DNA from: Streptomyces albospinus
GTDB taxonomy: Bacteria > Actinomycetota > Actinomycetes > Streptomycetales > Streptomycetaceae
Direction: 5' to 3'
Length of the DNA stretch: 64,000 nucleotides
Assembly: GCF_014648695.1 (NCBI RefSeq)
Contig: NZ_BMRP01000016.1
Coordinates: 123,720-187,719 of the forward strand
A program made the translations under genes and the position numbers. The notes under the pieces were generated by a model. The model was not told the origin of the DNA. It saw nothing but the letters and a program-made list of their open reading frames with translations, and ran no database searches. This document shows, piece after piece, positions 1 to 7,344 of this stretch (position 1 is the first letter of the stretch; each line of letters begins with the position of its first letter).

Positions 1-2
1 CG

Positions 3-92
3 CACAACATCGTCTTCGCCGACCCGCGCGTCCTCGACGCCTTCGAACTGCCGCAGCGGATTCCCTTCGACGATTTCCCGCGGGAGCGATGA
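3..92 (+). CDS. C-terminal end of an unidentified protein (cut by the window edge)
   Basis: An open frame runs in from the left edge and stops at TGA 90-92. The visible tail is acidic and aromatic (ending DDFPRER). It is too short to assign to a family. The next gene on the same strand begins 57 bases later, so the two could be co-transcribed. Confidence 0.5.
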   Translation, partial: HNIVFADPRVLDAFELPQRIPFDDFPRER

Positions 93-149
93 GTCGAGCA
101 GGTGCCGCCGGTATGTACCGGTGAGCACCTGACCGAAAGGAACATCGCT

Positions 150-713
150 GTGAGCGTCATCGTCATCGAGTTCATCACCCTGGACGGGATCGTGTCCGAC
201 CCGGACGGTTCCGCGGGCACACCGCTGGGCGGCTGGGCGTTCCGGCACGGCCATGAAACCGTCGCCGGGGACACGTTCCGACTCGGCCGTACTCTGGACG
301 AAGGGGTCCTGCTGCTCGGGCGCACGACCTGGCAGCTCTTCTCGCGGCTGTGGCCCGGACGCGACGACCCGTTCGCCGCGCGCATGAACGCCGTCCCGAA
401 ACTCGTCGCCTCCCGCACGCTCACCGACGCCGACACCGCAGCGTGGGCAAACTCGCGGGTCCTGGCAGGCGACGTCATCGACGCCGTCAAGCGCGAACCA
501 CGCGACGTGGTCATCACCGGCAGCCTCAGTCTCGTGCACCAGCTCATGACCGAGGACCTGATCGACGAGTACCGACTGCTGACCTTCCCCACCGTCCTCG
601 GCACCGGCGACCGGCTCTTCCCCACCGGCGGCCCTCACACGGAGCTGGAGTGCCTGTCGGCGCAACAGGCCGGTGCCGCCGTCCTCACCCGCCACTGGAG
701 GGCCGCCCGATGA
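150..713 (+). CDS. RibD C-terminal / dihydrofolate reductase-like protein
   Basis: This 187-residue protein has the pattern of the small actinobacterial RibD_C (DHFR-like) family: a first strand ending in TLDGIVSDP, a LLLGRTTWQLF segment, the nucleotide-site VVITGSLSLVHQLM segment and a C-terminal YRLLTFPTVLGTGDRLF stretch. Such proteins usually bind NADPH, and their substrates are mostly unknown. I start at GTG 150 because AAAGGAA lies just upstream; an in-frame start at 102 would add residues unlike the family. The stop overlaps the ATG of the next gene (ATGA), so the two are translationally coupled. Confidence 0.85.
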   Translation: MSVIVIEFITLDGIVSDPDGSAGTPLGGWAFRHGHETVAGDTFRLGRTLDEGVLLLGRTTWQLFSRLWPGRDDPFAARMNAVPKLVASRTLTDADTAAWANSRVLAGDVIDAVKREPRDVVITGSLSLVHQLMTEDLIDEYRLLTFPTVLGTGDRLFPTGGPHTELECLSAQQAGAAVLTRHWRAAR

Positions 714-1024
714 CCGCCCGCTTCATCGCCCTGTACGAGACGCCCGCCGACCCCTCGGCATTCGATCGCCACTACCGCGACATCCACATCCCGCTCGCAC
801 GCCGGCTCCCGGGACTGCGCCGCTACACACTGGGCCGCGATGTGGTCGCCGTCCGCGGCGAACCGTATTACCTGGTCGCCGAATGGGAATGGGACACGAT
901 GGAGGAACTACGCACGGCCTTCGCCTCACCCGAAGGACGCGCCACCGCAGCAGACGCGGCGCACCTCCAAGAACTCGCCCCGGTCCGCAGCATGATCTAC
1001 AGAGCCGACGAGAACGTGCTGTAG
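710..1024 (+). CDS. EthD domain protein
   Basis: This 104-residue protein has the EthD/ferredoxin-like dimeric alpha-beta barrel signature: FIALYETPADPSAFDRHY near the start, the conserved HIPLARRLPGLRRY core, and a WEWDTMEELRTAFASPEG segment later. EthD-like proteins act as small accessory or degradative enzymes; nothing here fixes a substrate. Its ATG overlaps the stop of the reductase gene, so the two form a small operon and probably act on the same compound. Confidence 0.85.
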   Translation: MTARFIALYETPADPSAFDRHYRDIHIPLARRLPGLRRYTLGRDVVAVRGEPYYLVAEWEWDTMEELRTAFASPEGRATAADAAHLQELAPVRSMIYRADENVL

Positions 1025-1447
1025 GCACCTCTGCGCACGAACGTGCCGAAGGAACGGGGGTCGCCTGGATCGTCCGCACCGGAGCACTCACAGACGTCTG
1101 CTCGCCCGAGCGTCGCAAGACCACCGGCTCCCGATCTCGGGCGAGCGCCGTTTGACCCGAGCTCACCGGCACCGGCTGCCAGGGGCTGGCAAGGTCCGTC
1201 CCTGGCAGCTCCCAGAGTTCGAGTACCGCCGGCACTGCAGGGCGGTTCATTCTCCCAGGGCACGGGCGTGGGCCGACTGGCCGGTCGCGGGCATGCGCGA
1301 TCCACATATGCCCGGTCTTGTGAACGGCATGACCGGGCATATGGCCGGCCCGGACAACATTTTCCGCGAGGAACCGGCCCAGCTCGTACGAGCACTGGGC
1401 ATCCCTCACCAGGGCTGAACGGCTCCACCGCACAGCCCGGATTGGGC
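1025..1447. other. Intergenic stretch without a supported gene
   Basis: Frames here are open but show no recognisable protein and no good ribosome site. The only structure I see is the inverted repeat at 1305-1343, listed separately. Confidence 0.5.
1305..1343. repeat. 13-bp perfect inverted repeat (hairpin or operator)
   Basis: Left arm CATATGCCCGGTC (1305-1317) and right arm GACCGGGCATATG (1331-1343) are perfect reverse complements separated by 13 bases. No U-tract follows. It could be a terminator of the upstream two-gene unit or a binding site for a dimeric regulator. Confidence 0.6.
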
Positions 1448-1675
1448 TTGTCCCGTGGCCTGGTCAGGTCAGGAGGGGGCAAGCAGGTGCTGCTGCGGCT
1501 GGACCCGCTCCTGCACGACGCACTCACCCGCTGGGCCGACGACGAACTGCGCAGCGCCAACGCCCAGATCGAGTTCCTGCTCCGCAAGGCCCTGGCCGAC
1601 GCGGGGCGGCTGCCGCGGGGAGGTCGGGGGCCCTCCGCGGCGGGGCCGGCTGCCGAAGCAGCCGTGCCGAACTCC
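1448..1675 (+). pseudogene. Ribbon-helix-helix (Arc-like) DNA-binding protein, frameshifted
   Basis: From a possible TTG start at 1448 the frame reads SGGGKQVLLRLDPLLHDAL then RWADDELRSANAQIEFLLRKAL. This is the ribbon-helix-helix fold of small Arc-like proteins common in Streptomyces. The family usually ends with a basic PPRRGRPPK tail. That tail (PPRRGRLPKQ) is present here, but in another frame, after a G-rich run near 1615-1632. A frameshift has therefore broken the gene, and the unshifted frame runs on through antisense of the neighbouring remnant. No clear ribosome site was found. Confidence 0.55.
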
Positions 1676-1689
1676 GGTCCGCTCTCGGG

Positions 1690-2169
1690 GGCTCGGTGGC
1701 GCCTCCCTCCGCCGTACTTGTATCGGGTCTCACCGCCGTGCACCGCTGCTCCGTCAGCTGCTCCGCCGCCGGCACTGGTGAGCAGGTCTGGGATGAGGCT
1801 GTCGGTGGTCTTGCCGCCGCGGTGGAGGGGGATGTCGACACCATCGGCGGCCATCTGGCCGCCTGCGCTGGTAATGGCGCCGTTGGCTGACTCCCCCCAG
1901 AATCCGTCACCCCGGAAGGTGTTTTGGAGTGCGCTGGGTACCTTTCCGCTGACCACCTTGCCTGCCACGCCGAGTGCGGTGCCAGCGCCGCCGGCCACTG
2001 TGGCGTCCAGGAAGTCTTGGTCCAAGTCGACATCCTGGCCCGAAAGTGCTTGGCCGAGTACGTTACCTGTGAAGTTGCCGGCGACGTTCGTGCCGAACTC
2101 CACGCCGATCTCGGCGAACTTGTTGGCCTCCATGAGGCCGCTGACGGTGTCACGTCTCCCGGTGCCCGC
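1690..2169 (-). pseudogene. Remnant of a large Gly/Ala-rich protein
   Basis: The frame begins directly after the TGA (2172-2170) that ends the neighbouring gene and is in the same frame. It reads a low-complexity, Gly/Ala/Asp-rich stretch (KFAEIGVEFGTNVAGNF, DATVAGGAGTALGVAGKVV) like the central regions of large exported or type VII-associated proteins. There is no plausible start before ATG 2133. The coding character fades where it meets the frameshifted ribbon-helix-helix gene. I read it as an internal fragment left by recombination; its parent family is not certain. Confidence 0.45.
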
Positions 2170-3513
2170 TCAGAACAGTGCTAGGCCTTCGCCGCTGGTG
2201 TCCGCGATGACTGGCCGGAACTGGGCAGGGAGGCCGTCCAAGCGGTCGGGGCCGGCCGCGGCGGCCACGGCAGGGGCTGCCTCGGCCAACCAGTCGCGAA
2301 ACCGCTCGGCGGCTTCGCGGTAGGGGACTTGCGCCAGGACACGGTGCTCGCCGGAGGGGCAGAAGTCGACGGCGACAGTGAGCAGGCAGGAACGGGGCGC
2401 CTGCTGACTGCCCGTCCAGGACACGCGCAGGACACCGCAGGGCTTGCGCCCGCGGGGAGCGCGGTGGGTCGGGCGCAGCGATCGGCAGGCTATGTGGGCG
2501 GTCCATGCGGCGAGGTGCGGCAGGGGCAGGGTGGTGCGTGCGCGGCAGCCGGGGCAGCGGTGCCAGTGGCGGAGCCAGTCGTCGGTGTCGGTGTGGAAGA
2601 GGCGTGTGTAGTGGTTCGCCACGCGGATGTCGTTGCTGTACAGGTGGTCGGGGCGTTCTTGTGTGTTGCAGGACTGGCAGACGGGGGCGCGGACGTAGCC
2701 GTGTTCGTGGCAGTGGTCGAGGACGGCGGCGGGCGCAGTGCGGCAGACGGCGCACGCCCACCCGGCCACCTTGCGGGAGGTACCGGGCTTCCTGCTGAGC
2801 ACCGAGTACAGCTGGCCTTCCAGCTCTGCGTTGTACGGGCGCGGTGAGGCGGTGGGACGCTCGGGGCTCGTCGTCTGCCGACCGTCGGCGTCTCGGGCCT
2901 GCCGGGGGTGGGAGGGCGGCTCGGTGACGGCAGTGCTTGCCTGGCGGGTCCGCGCGGCTTGCACCCACTGCTTTTCGGTGTGCTCGGCCGCGTCGAGCAG
3001 CCTGACCACAGCGCGCGGCAGCCACCATGTCCGCTGCGTCCCGTCGCGGGTCTGCTCCACGAGCATCTGTCGCCAGTCGATCCCCGCCAGGTGGTACGGC
3101 CGGCTGCCTTCACGTCGTGCTGCCCGCTCGGGGCCGCCCAGCTCCTGCAGTTCCCGCGTGATGCGCCGGCGCCAACGCAGCGGCGTTTCCTCGTTGCACT
3201 CCTGCCTCGGTGCCCCACGAAACGGACCGATGCGGACCAGGTCCTGCCGATCCATCCCCACCGCGTTCAGTTCCGCGGCCGCCCGGCGCACCTCAGCCTC
3301 CGGAACACTCCACTGACCGCCGCTCGCCCTCACCGTCGCCACCACATGGCCGCCGAGCAGGACGTACCCCACCCGGGCATGGGCAGGAGAGCAGGTGAAT
3401 GCCCCAGAAGCCGTCGGCACAGCACTGTCGGCCGTCAAATCGACCCACAGAGCGTCCGCGGCACCCAAGGTGATCAGGCCGTCCGTGCGACCGGGCATGA
3501 CACGCTCTGACAT
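2170..3513 (-). CDS. Endonuclease VII-like HNH domain protein
   Basis: This 447-residue protein carries a zinc-bound nuclease signature: Cys254-x2-Cys257, then Asp266-His267-Cys268-His269 in the phrase LDHCHEHGYVRAPVC, then Cys279-x2-Cys282 followed by Asn. This matches the recombination endonuclease VII (phage T4 gp49-like) HNH/treble-clef pattern. The N-terminal 240 residues and the C-terminal 110 are not recognisable to me. The family resolves branched DNA or acts as a toxin or defence nuclease; the role here is inferred only from the motif. The gene is flanked by broken genes and a dead IS, so it sits in a recombined accessory region. Confidence 0.75.
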   Translation of the reverse strand: MSERVMPGRTDGLITLGAADALWVDLTADSAVPTASGAFTCSPAHARVGYVLLGGHVVATVRASGGQWSVPEAEVRRAAAELNAVGMDRQDLVRIGPFRGAPRQECNEETPLRWRRRITRELQELGGPERAARREGSRPYHLAGIDWRQMLVEQTRDGTQRTWWLPRAVVRLLDAAEHTEKQWVQAARTRQASTAVTEPPSHPRQARDADGRQTTSPERPTASPRPYNAELEGQLYSVLSRKPGTSRKVAGWACAVCRTAPAAVLDHCHEHGYVRAPVCQSCNTQERPDHLYSNDIRVANHYTRLFHTDTDDWLRHWHRCPGCRARTTLPLPHLAAWTAHIACRSLRPTHRAPRGRKPCGVLRVSWTGSQQAPRSCLLTVAVDFCPSGEHRVLAQVPYREAAERFRDWLAEAAPAVAAAAGPDRLDGLPAQFRPVIADTSGEGLALF

Positions 3514-3584
3514 ACCGACAGGCTAACGGCCGGCAAGGCGGCAACGGGTCCCCAAGCGCCTCGGTCGGCCGGGCCGCCGCCCAC

Positions 3585-4498
3585 GCCGCATCCGCCGACC
3601 GGGGCTGGGCGATGTTGGATGCGTCGCAGGCCGCTGCGGGCGGTGGTGAGGAGTTCATCGACCGTTCGGGCCCCGAGGTTTGGCAACGGCCCCGTTCTTG
3701 AGATGCGCCCAGCTTCCTTCGACCGGGTTGAGGTCCGGTGCATAGGGAGGCAGAGAGACCAGGGGGAGCCAGTTGCTGCGGTCCGCGAACAAGCGCATCC
3801 GGCGGCTGCGATGGCTGCTGAGATTGTCCCAGATCAGTACCATCGGGCGTCCAAGACACCGGTGCACCTGACGTAACCGGTGGATCAGGATGCGGTCGGT
3901 GACCGACCCGCGGGCATGATCCGGTAGAGGTACCGGGCCGGCTGACCAGGGCGGTAGCAGCACCAGCCGATGACGGAGATTCTGGGTCGCTGCCCCATCC
4001 GCAGTGCGATGGTGGGAGTCTGGCCGACGGGTGCCTAGGTCCGTCGCACCGGCGGTAGCAGCGGCAGGCCGGATTCGTCCGCGATGACGATCACTGCCCC
4101 GCTGTGCTCGGCGGTGGTTTTACCTGGGGCCACACTTCGCTCCGCCAGGTCATCACCGCCTTCTCGTCGCGCTCGTAAGCTCGGCCCGTGGGGATCTGCC
4201 GTGACCAGCCGTGTCGCTTCAGCAGCCGCCACACTCCCGACGGGCTGGTGTACTCCGCGCCGGTCATCTCCTCAATCACTCGGCGGATCCGGGCCAGAGT
4301 CCACACTTGCCCCGTGAACCTGCCCGACGGTCCCGAGGACCGCAATGCCGGTTTCCCGCCGCTCTTCCGCTTCTTGTGCCAGACATGCACCGCCTGCCGG
4401 GAAACCCCCAACCGACGGGCTGTCTCTGCCTGGGGGTGCCTGGCGGCCACCGTGCTCGGGCCTGTCGTCGGCCTGCTGTTCATCGGCGGCCGACACAC
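3585..4498 (-). pseudogene. IS630-family transposase, multiply disrupted
   Basis: Pieces of one IS630 transposase lie in successive frames. The N-terminal helix-turn-helix (QAETARRLGVSRQAVHVWHK) is read from 4498. The first catalytic strand (IVIADESGLPLLPP) is in a second frame and ends at an in-frame TAG (4037-4035) where the family has Trp. The WCCYRPGQPARYLYRI segment continues past that stop. The second catalytic segment (MVLIWDNLSSHRSRRMR) and the PPYAPDLNPVEGSWAHLKN box are in a third frame. The tail (ARTVDELL, GLRRIQHRP) is in yet another frame down to about 3590. Several frameshifts plus one nonsense codon mean no functional transposase. Confidence 0.85.
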
Positions 4499-4927
4499 CC
4501 GCTACCTGCACAGCCTGCGACGCGGGTGACCGGCGACGCCCCGCTGTCTGGACGCCGGACACCGTGCCAACTGGTAACAGGGGTCCTGGTTTACGGCAGC
4601 CAACGCCCGCTACCGCGCGCCCTGGAAGCACGCGGGGTGGGCCACGTAGTCGCGTGTCGTACCCGGCGCACCTATTCACCGGAGTCGGGAAGTTCCGGGC
4701 CGATGCACTCCAGGGCGACAGGCGGCAGAGTCCGTCTACGCATGCGAGATGCGCCCCGCGTACCGCGTCTCGTTCCGGCGCAACGTGTCACGAGGGTGGC
4801 ACAGGAGTTGCATGAACGCGGACGCCACTTGGTCGGCGGCCGGGCCGACGGGGCCCGGCTTCCGGCCTCAACCCGGTGTCGCGCGGAGCGCCCCGCCCTG
4901 TCCGAGAGCACTCTTACCGTTGGCTGC
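4499..4927. other. Intergenic stretch without a supported gene
   Basis: The long open frames crossing this stretch have no family resemblance and no ribosome site. I see no clear terminal repeat of the adjacent IS630 remnant. Confidence 0.4.
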
Positions 4928-5443
4928 ATGGATCACCACGATGAGATGGCGCACGGTGTGCGTAACACTGCTCGGGGCCCTCGGGCAGCCATCGAGATCG
5001 ACGGGAATCGATGGGATCCCGGGAGCCTGAGCGGTTGCACCATCAGCCACCAGGAGGGCGAGCCTCCGCACGTGGTGCTGCACGTGGAGAACGAGGGCGC
5101 CGCTGAGTTCGAAGGGCTCGCCCGAGTGGCTGTCGCCGGCCCGGTTGCCGTAGAGCCAACGGCTGCCGAGTTCCTCGCGGCAATCGGCCCTGAGGAGTTG
5201 GAGCGTGCGGTACCGGCCAGGCCGGACCTGGGTACGAGCCCGTACTCGCTGACGAAGGCGGTGCTCACCCAGCTCGGGGAACGGGCTCGTGGCGCTTGCA
5301 GCGCAGTGCCGTCCGGTCGGGACGTCCTCCGAGAGAGGCCTGAGAAGGTCCTGGACCCGCTGTGCGAGGCATCTACTAGGGCATATAGGGCGATCTGCCT
5401 CAAGCAAATGCCCTCTGAGTGGCCTGGGAATGAGCTGGCGTAG
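4928..5443 (+). CDS. Hypothetical protein
   Basis: From ATG 4928 the frame gives 171 residues with a plausible protein-like pattern: beta-rich in the first half (GEPPHVVLHVENEGAAEFEGLARVAV) and helical later (YSLTKAVLTQLGERARG). I do not recognise the family. No Shine-Dalgarno sequence precedes the ATG, and alternative starts exist at 4946 and 4958. Codon use is less biased than in the neighbouring DUF2254 gene, so this may be a decayed or unusual gene. Confidence 0.4.
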   Translation: MDHHDEMAHGVRNTARGPRAAIEIDGNRWDPGSLSGCTISHQEGEPPHVVLHVENEGAAEFEGLARVAVAGPVAVEPTAAEFLAAIGPEELERAVPARPDLGTSPYSLTKAVLTQLGERARGACSAVPSGRDVLRERPEKVLDPLCEASTRAYRAICLKQMPSEWPGNELA

Positions 5444-5629
5444 TGGATTCCTCCACCGTTCACGGACCCCTCCGGATACCAGGGCCGCAGGCTGCCGTCG
5501 TACGATCGAGGCAGGTGAGCCGGGAAGTCTGGTCGGCGCTTTTGTCCGTCGAGCCCCGGAGGCATTGGTGCAATCTTCCCTGTCGTGCTGCTCTGCCGAA
5601 CGCAGCGGACTACTCGGGTGCGGGTTCTG

Positions 5630-6976
5630 ATGCGCGGCGGCGCGTATCTGGAGGCCGACTGGCGGCGGGAGACGCTGCGGACCAATCTGTGGTTCGTACC
5701 CGCGGCCGTGGTGCTCGCCGCTGCGGGACTCTTCGCCGCCACCTACGGCTTCGACCGCGCCGTCTACAGCGGGCGTGCCACGCTTCCCTCCTGGGTGATC
5801 TCCGGCCACGCCGACGAGGCCCGCCAGATCCTGTCGACGATGGCCGCCGCGATCATCACCGTCGTCGGTCTGGTCTTCTCCATCACGATCGTGGCGCTGA
5901 CGCTGGCCTCCACCCAGTTCGGACCGCGCATGCTGCGCAACTTCATCCGGGACCGCGGGACGCAGCTGACCCTGGGCACGTTCGTGGCCACGTTCTTCTA
6001 CACCGTGGTCGTGCTGGTCGTGATCAGCCCGGGTCCGCACGGTGACTTCGTGCCCCATCTGTCCGTCACCGTCGCGCTGGGCCTGACCCTGGTCGACCTC
6101 GCGGTCCTGATCTACTTCATCAACCACATCGCCACGAGCATCCAGCTGCCGCAGGTGATCGCCGGTATCGCGCGCGACCTGTCCGGGGCGATCGAGGCCC
6201 AGGGCGGCGAGGACCCCGCCGCGCCCGTCAACCGGGAGTGCGGGCCCCCCTGGGAGGAACTCCTGGTCAAGATCGACGAGTCCGGCGCGGTGATCCGCAC
6301 TCCGCACAGCGGGTATCTGCAGTTCATCCGTCATGAGCGACTGGTCAGGATCGACGCCGACGCCGACGCCGTCATCCACCTGCCCTACCGGCCGGGGCAC
6401 TTCCTGGTCGAGGGGCATCCGCTGGCTGCCGTGTGGCCGGCCGAGGCAGCGGCCCAAGTGGAACATGAGCTCGCCCGCGGACAGGTCACAGGCCCTTACC
6501 GGACACTGACCCAGGACGTCTCGTTCGGCGTGGACCAGCTTGTCGAGATCGCCCTACGCGCACTGTCCCCGGCGGTCAACGACACCTTCACCGCCATGAC
6601 CTGCATCGACTGGCTCGGCGACTGCCTGTGCCGCATCACCACGGGCTGGCACCCGCGCCGGGTGCGGCGGGACCCGAATGGACGGGTGCGGCTGATCGCC
6701 TACCAGGCGGACTACGAGCGACTCATCGCGCGGTCCTTCGAGAAGATCCGGCAGGCCGGAGTGGGCATGCCGGCGGTCATGATCCGGCAGCTCGACGCCC
6801 TGTCCAAGATCATGGAGCAGACCCTGGAAGCAGAGCGCCGCCAGGTGCTGATGGACCAGGCGGACATGATCCGGCGGGCGTGCGACGACACCGTGCGGGA
6901 GGACAACGACCGCCGCGATGTGCGGGTCCGCTACCAGGCCTTGCAGGCGCAGATGAAGGCCGGTCCCCGCCGGTGA
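5630..6976 (+). CDS. DUF2254 membrane protein
   Basis: The 448-residue protein (from ATG 5630; an in-frame GTG at 5585 is possible) begins with a basic stretch and then has four hydrophobic segments: FVPAAVVLAAAGLFAATYGF, the ITVVGLVFSITIVALTLAS segment, the FVATFFYTVVVLVVIS segment, and a VALGLTLVDLAVLIYFIN segment. The STQFGPRMLRNFIRDRGTQ loop between them is diagnostic of DUF2254. The soluble C-terminal two thirds contain the family phrase ALSPAVNDTFTAMTCIDWL. Molecular function is unknown. It is followed by a hairpin at 7280-7312 that separates it from the convergent MMPL gene. Confidence 0.9.
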   Translation: MRGGAYLEADWRRETLRTNLWFVPAAVVLAAAGLFAATYGFDRAVYSGRATLPSWVISGHADEARQILSTMAAAIITVVGLVFSITIVALTLASTQFGPRMLRNFIRDRGTQLTLGTFVATFFYTVVVLVVISPGPHGDFVPHLSVTVALGLTLVDLAVLIYFINHIATSIQLPQVIAGIARDLSGAIEAQGGEDPAAPVNRECGPPWEELLVKIDESGAVIRTPHSGYLQFIRHERLVRIDADADAVIHLPYRPGHFLVEGHPLAAVWPAEAAAQVEHELARGQVTGPYRTLTQDVSFGVDQLVEIALRALSPAVNDTFTAMTCIDWLGDCLCRITTGWHPRRVRRDPNGRVRLIAYQADYERLIARSFEKIRQAGVGMPAVMIRQLDALSKIMEQTLEAERRQVLMDQADMIRRACDDTVREDNDRRDVRVRYQALQAQMKAGPRR

Positions 6977-7279
6977 CCGGGGTCGCGGCCGACCACGGTC
7001 GTGACGTCCCGGCAACCGTCAGCCGTCGCCACCGCACTCGGTTCGCACTCCAAACGGGTTCGTACATCACCGAGGAAGGCGGCCCGGTCTGCGGGACGGC
7101 TCTGGAGGCGGGCGGGTGGTGAGCGGGTCCGGGGGGCTCGGTGGGGGTTCAGCACCGGTTCGGCTGGAGAGGTGCTCCGTTCGCTGCGCGGTAGCGGTGG
7201 ACGAGCGCCACGGCCATGGCGCCCTCGCCGACACCAGAGGCCACGCGTTCGATTTGCAGGGATGTACGTCAGGGGGAGG

Positions 7280-7312
7280 CGCCCCCGAACAGCCTGGGCC
7301 AGTTCGGGGGCG
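7280..7312. terminator. Bidirectional hairpin terminator
   Basis: CGCCCCCGAAC (7280-7290) and GTTCGGGGGCG (7302-7312) form a perfect 11-bp stem with an 11-base loop. It lies between the convergent DUF2254 and MMPL genes, in an otherwise empty 370-base gap. There is no U-tract, as is common in Streptomyces. Confidence 0.65.
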
Positions 7313-7344
7313 TCACAGTGGTGCCGTTCGGTTCGGCGGGGGAG

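Noticed and set aside
997..2133. Long leftward frame that could be read as one 378-residue protein
   Set aside because: Only the part down to about 1690 looks like a protein. The rest is antisense of the ribbon-helix-helix gene and then non-coding sequence.
4868..6466. A 532-codon leftward frame opposite the DUF2254 gene
   Set aside because: Its composition is dominated by Arg, Asp, Gly and Gln with no hydrophobic core, while the opposite strand encodes recognisable membrane helices.
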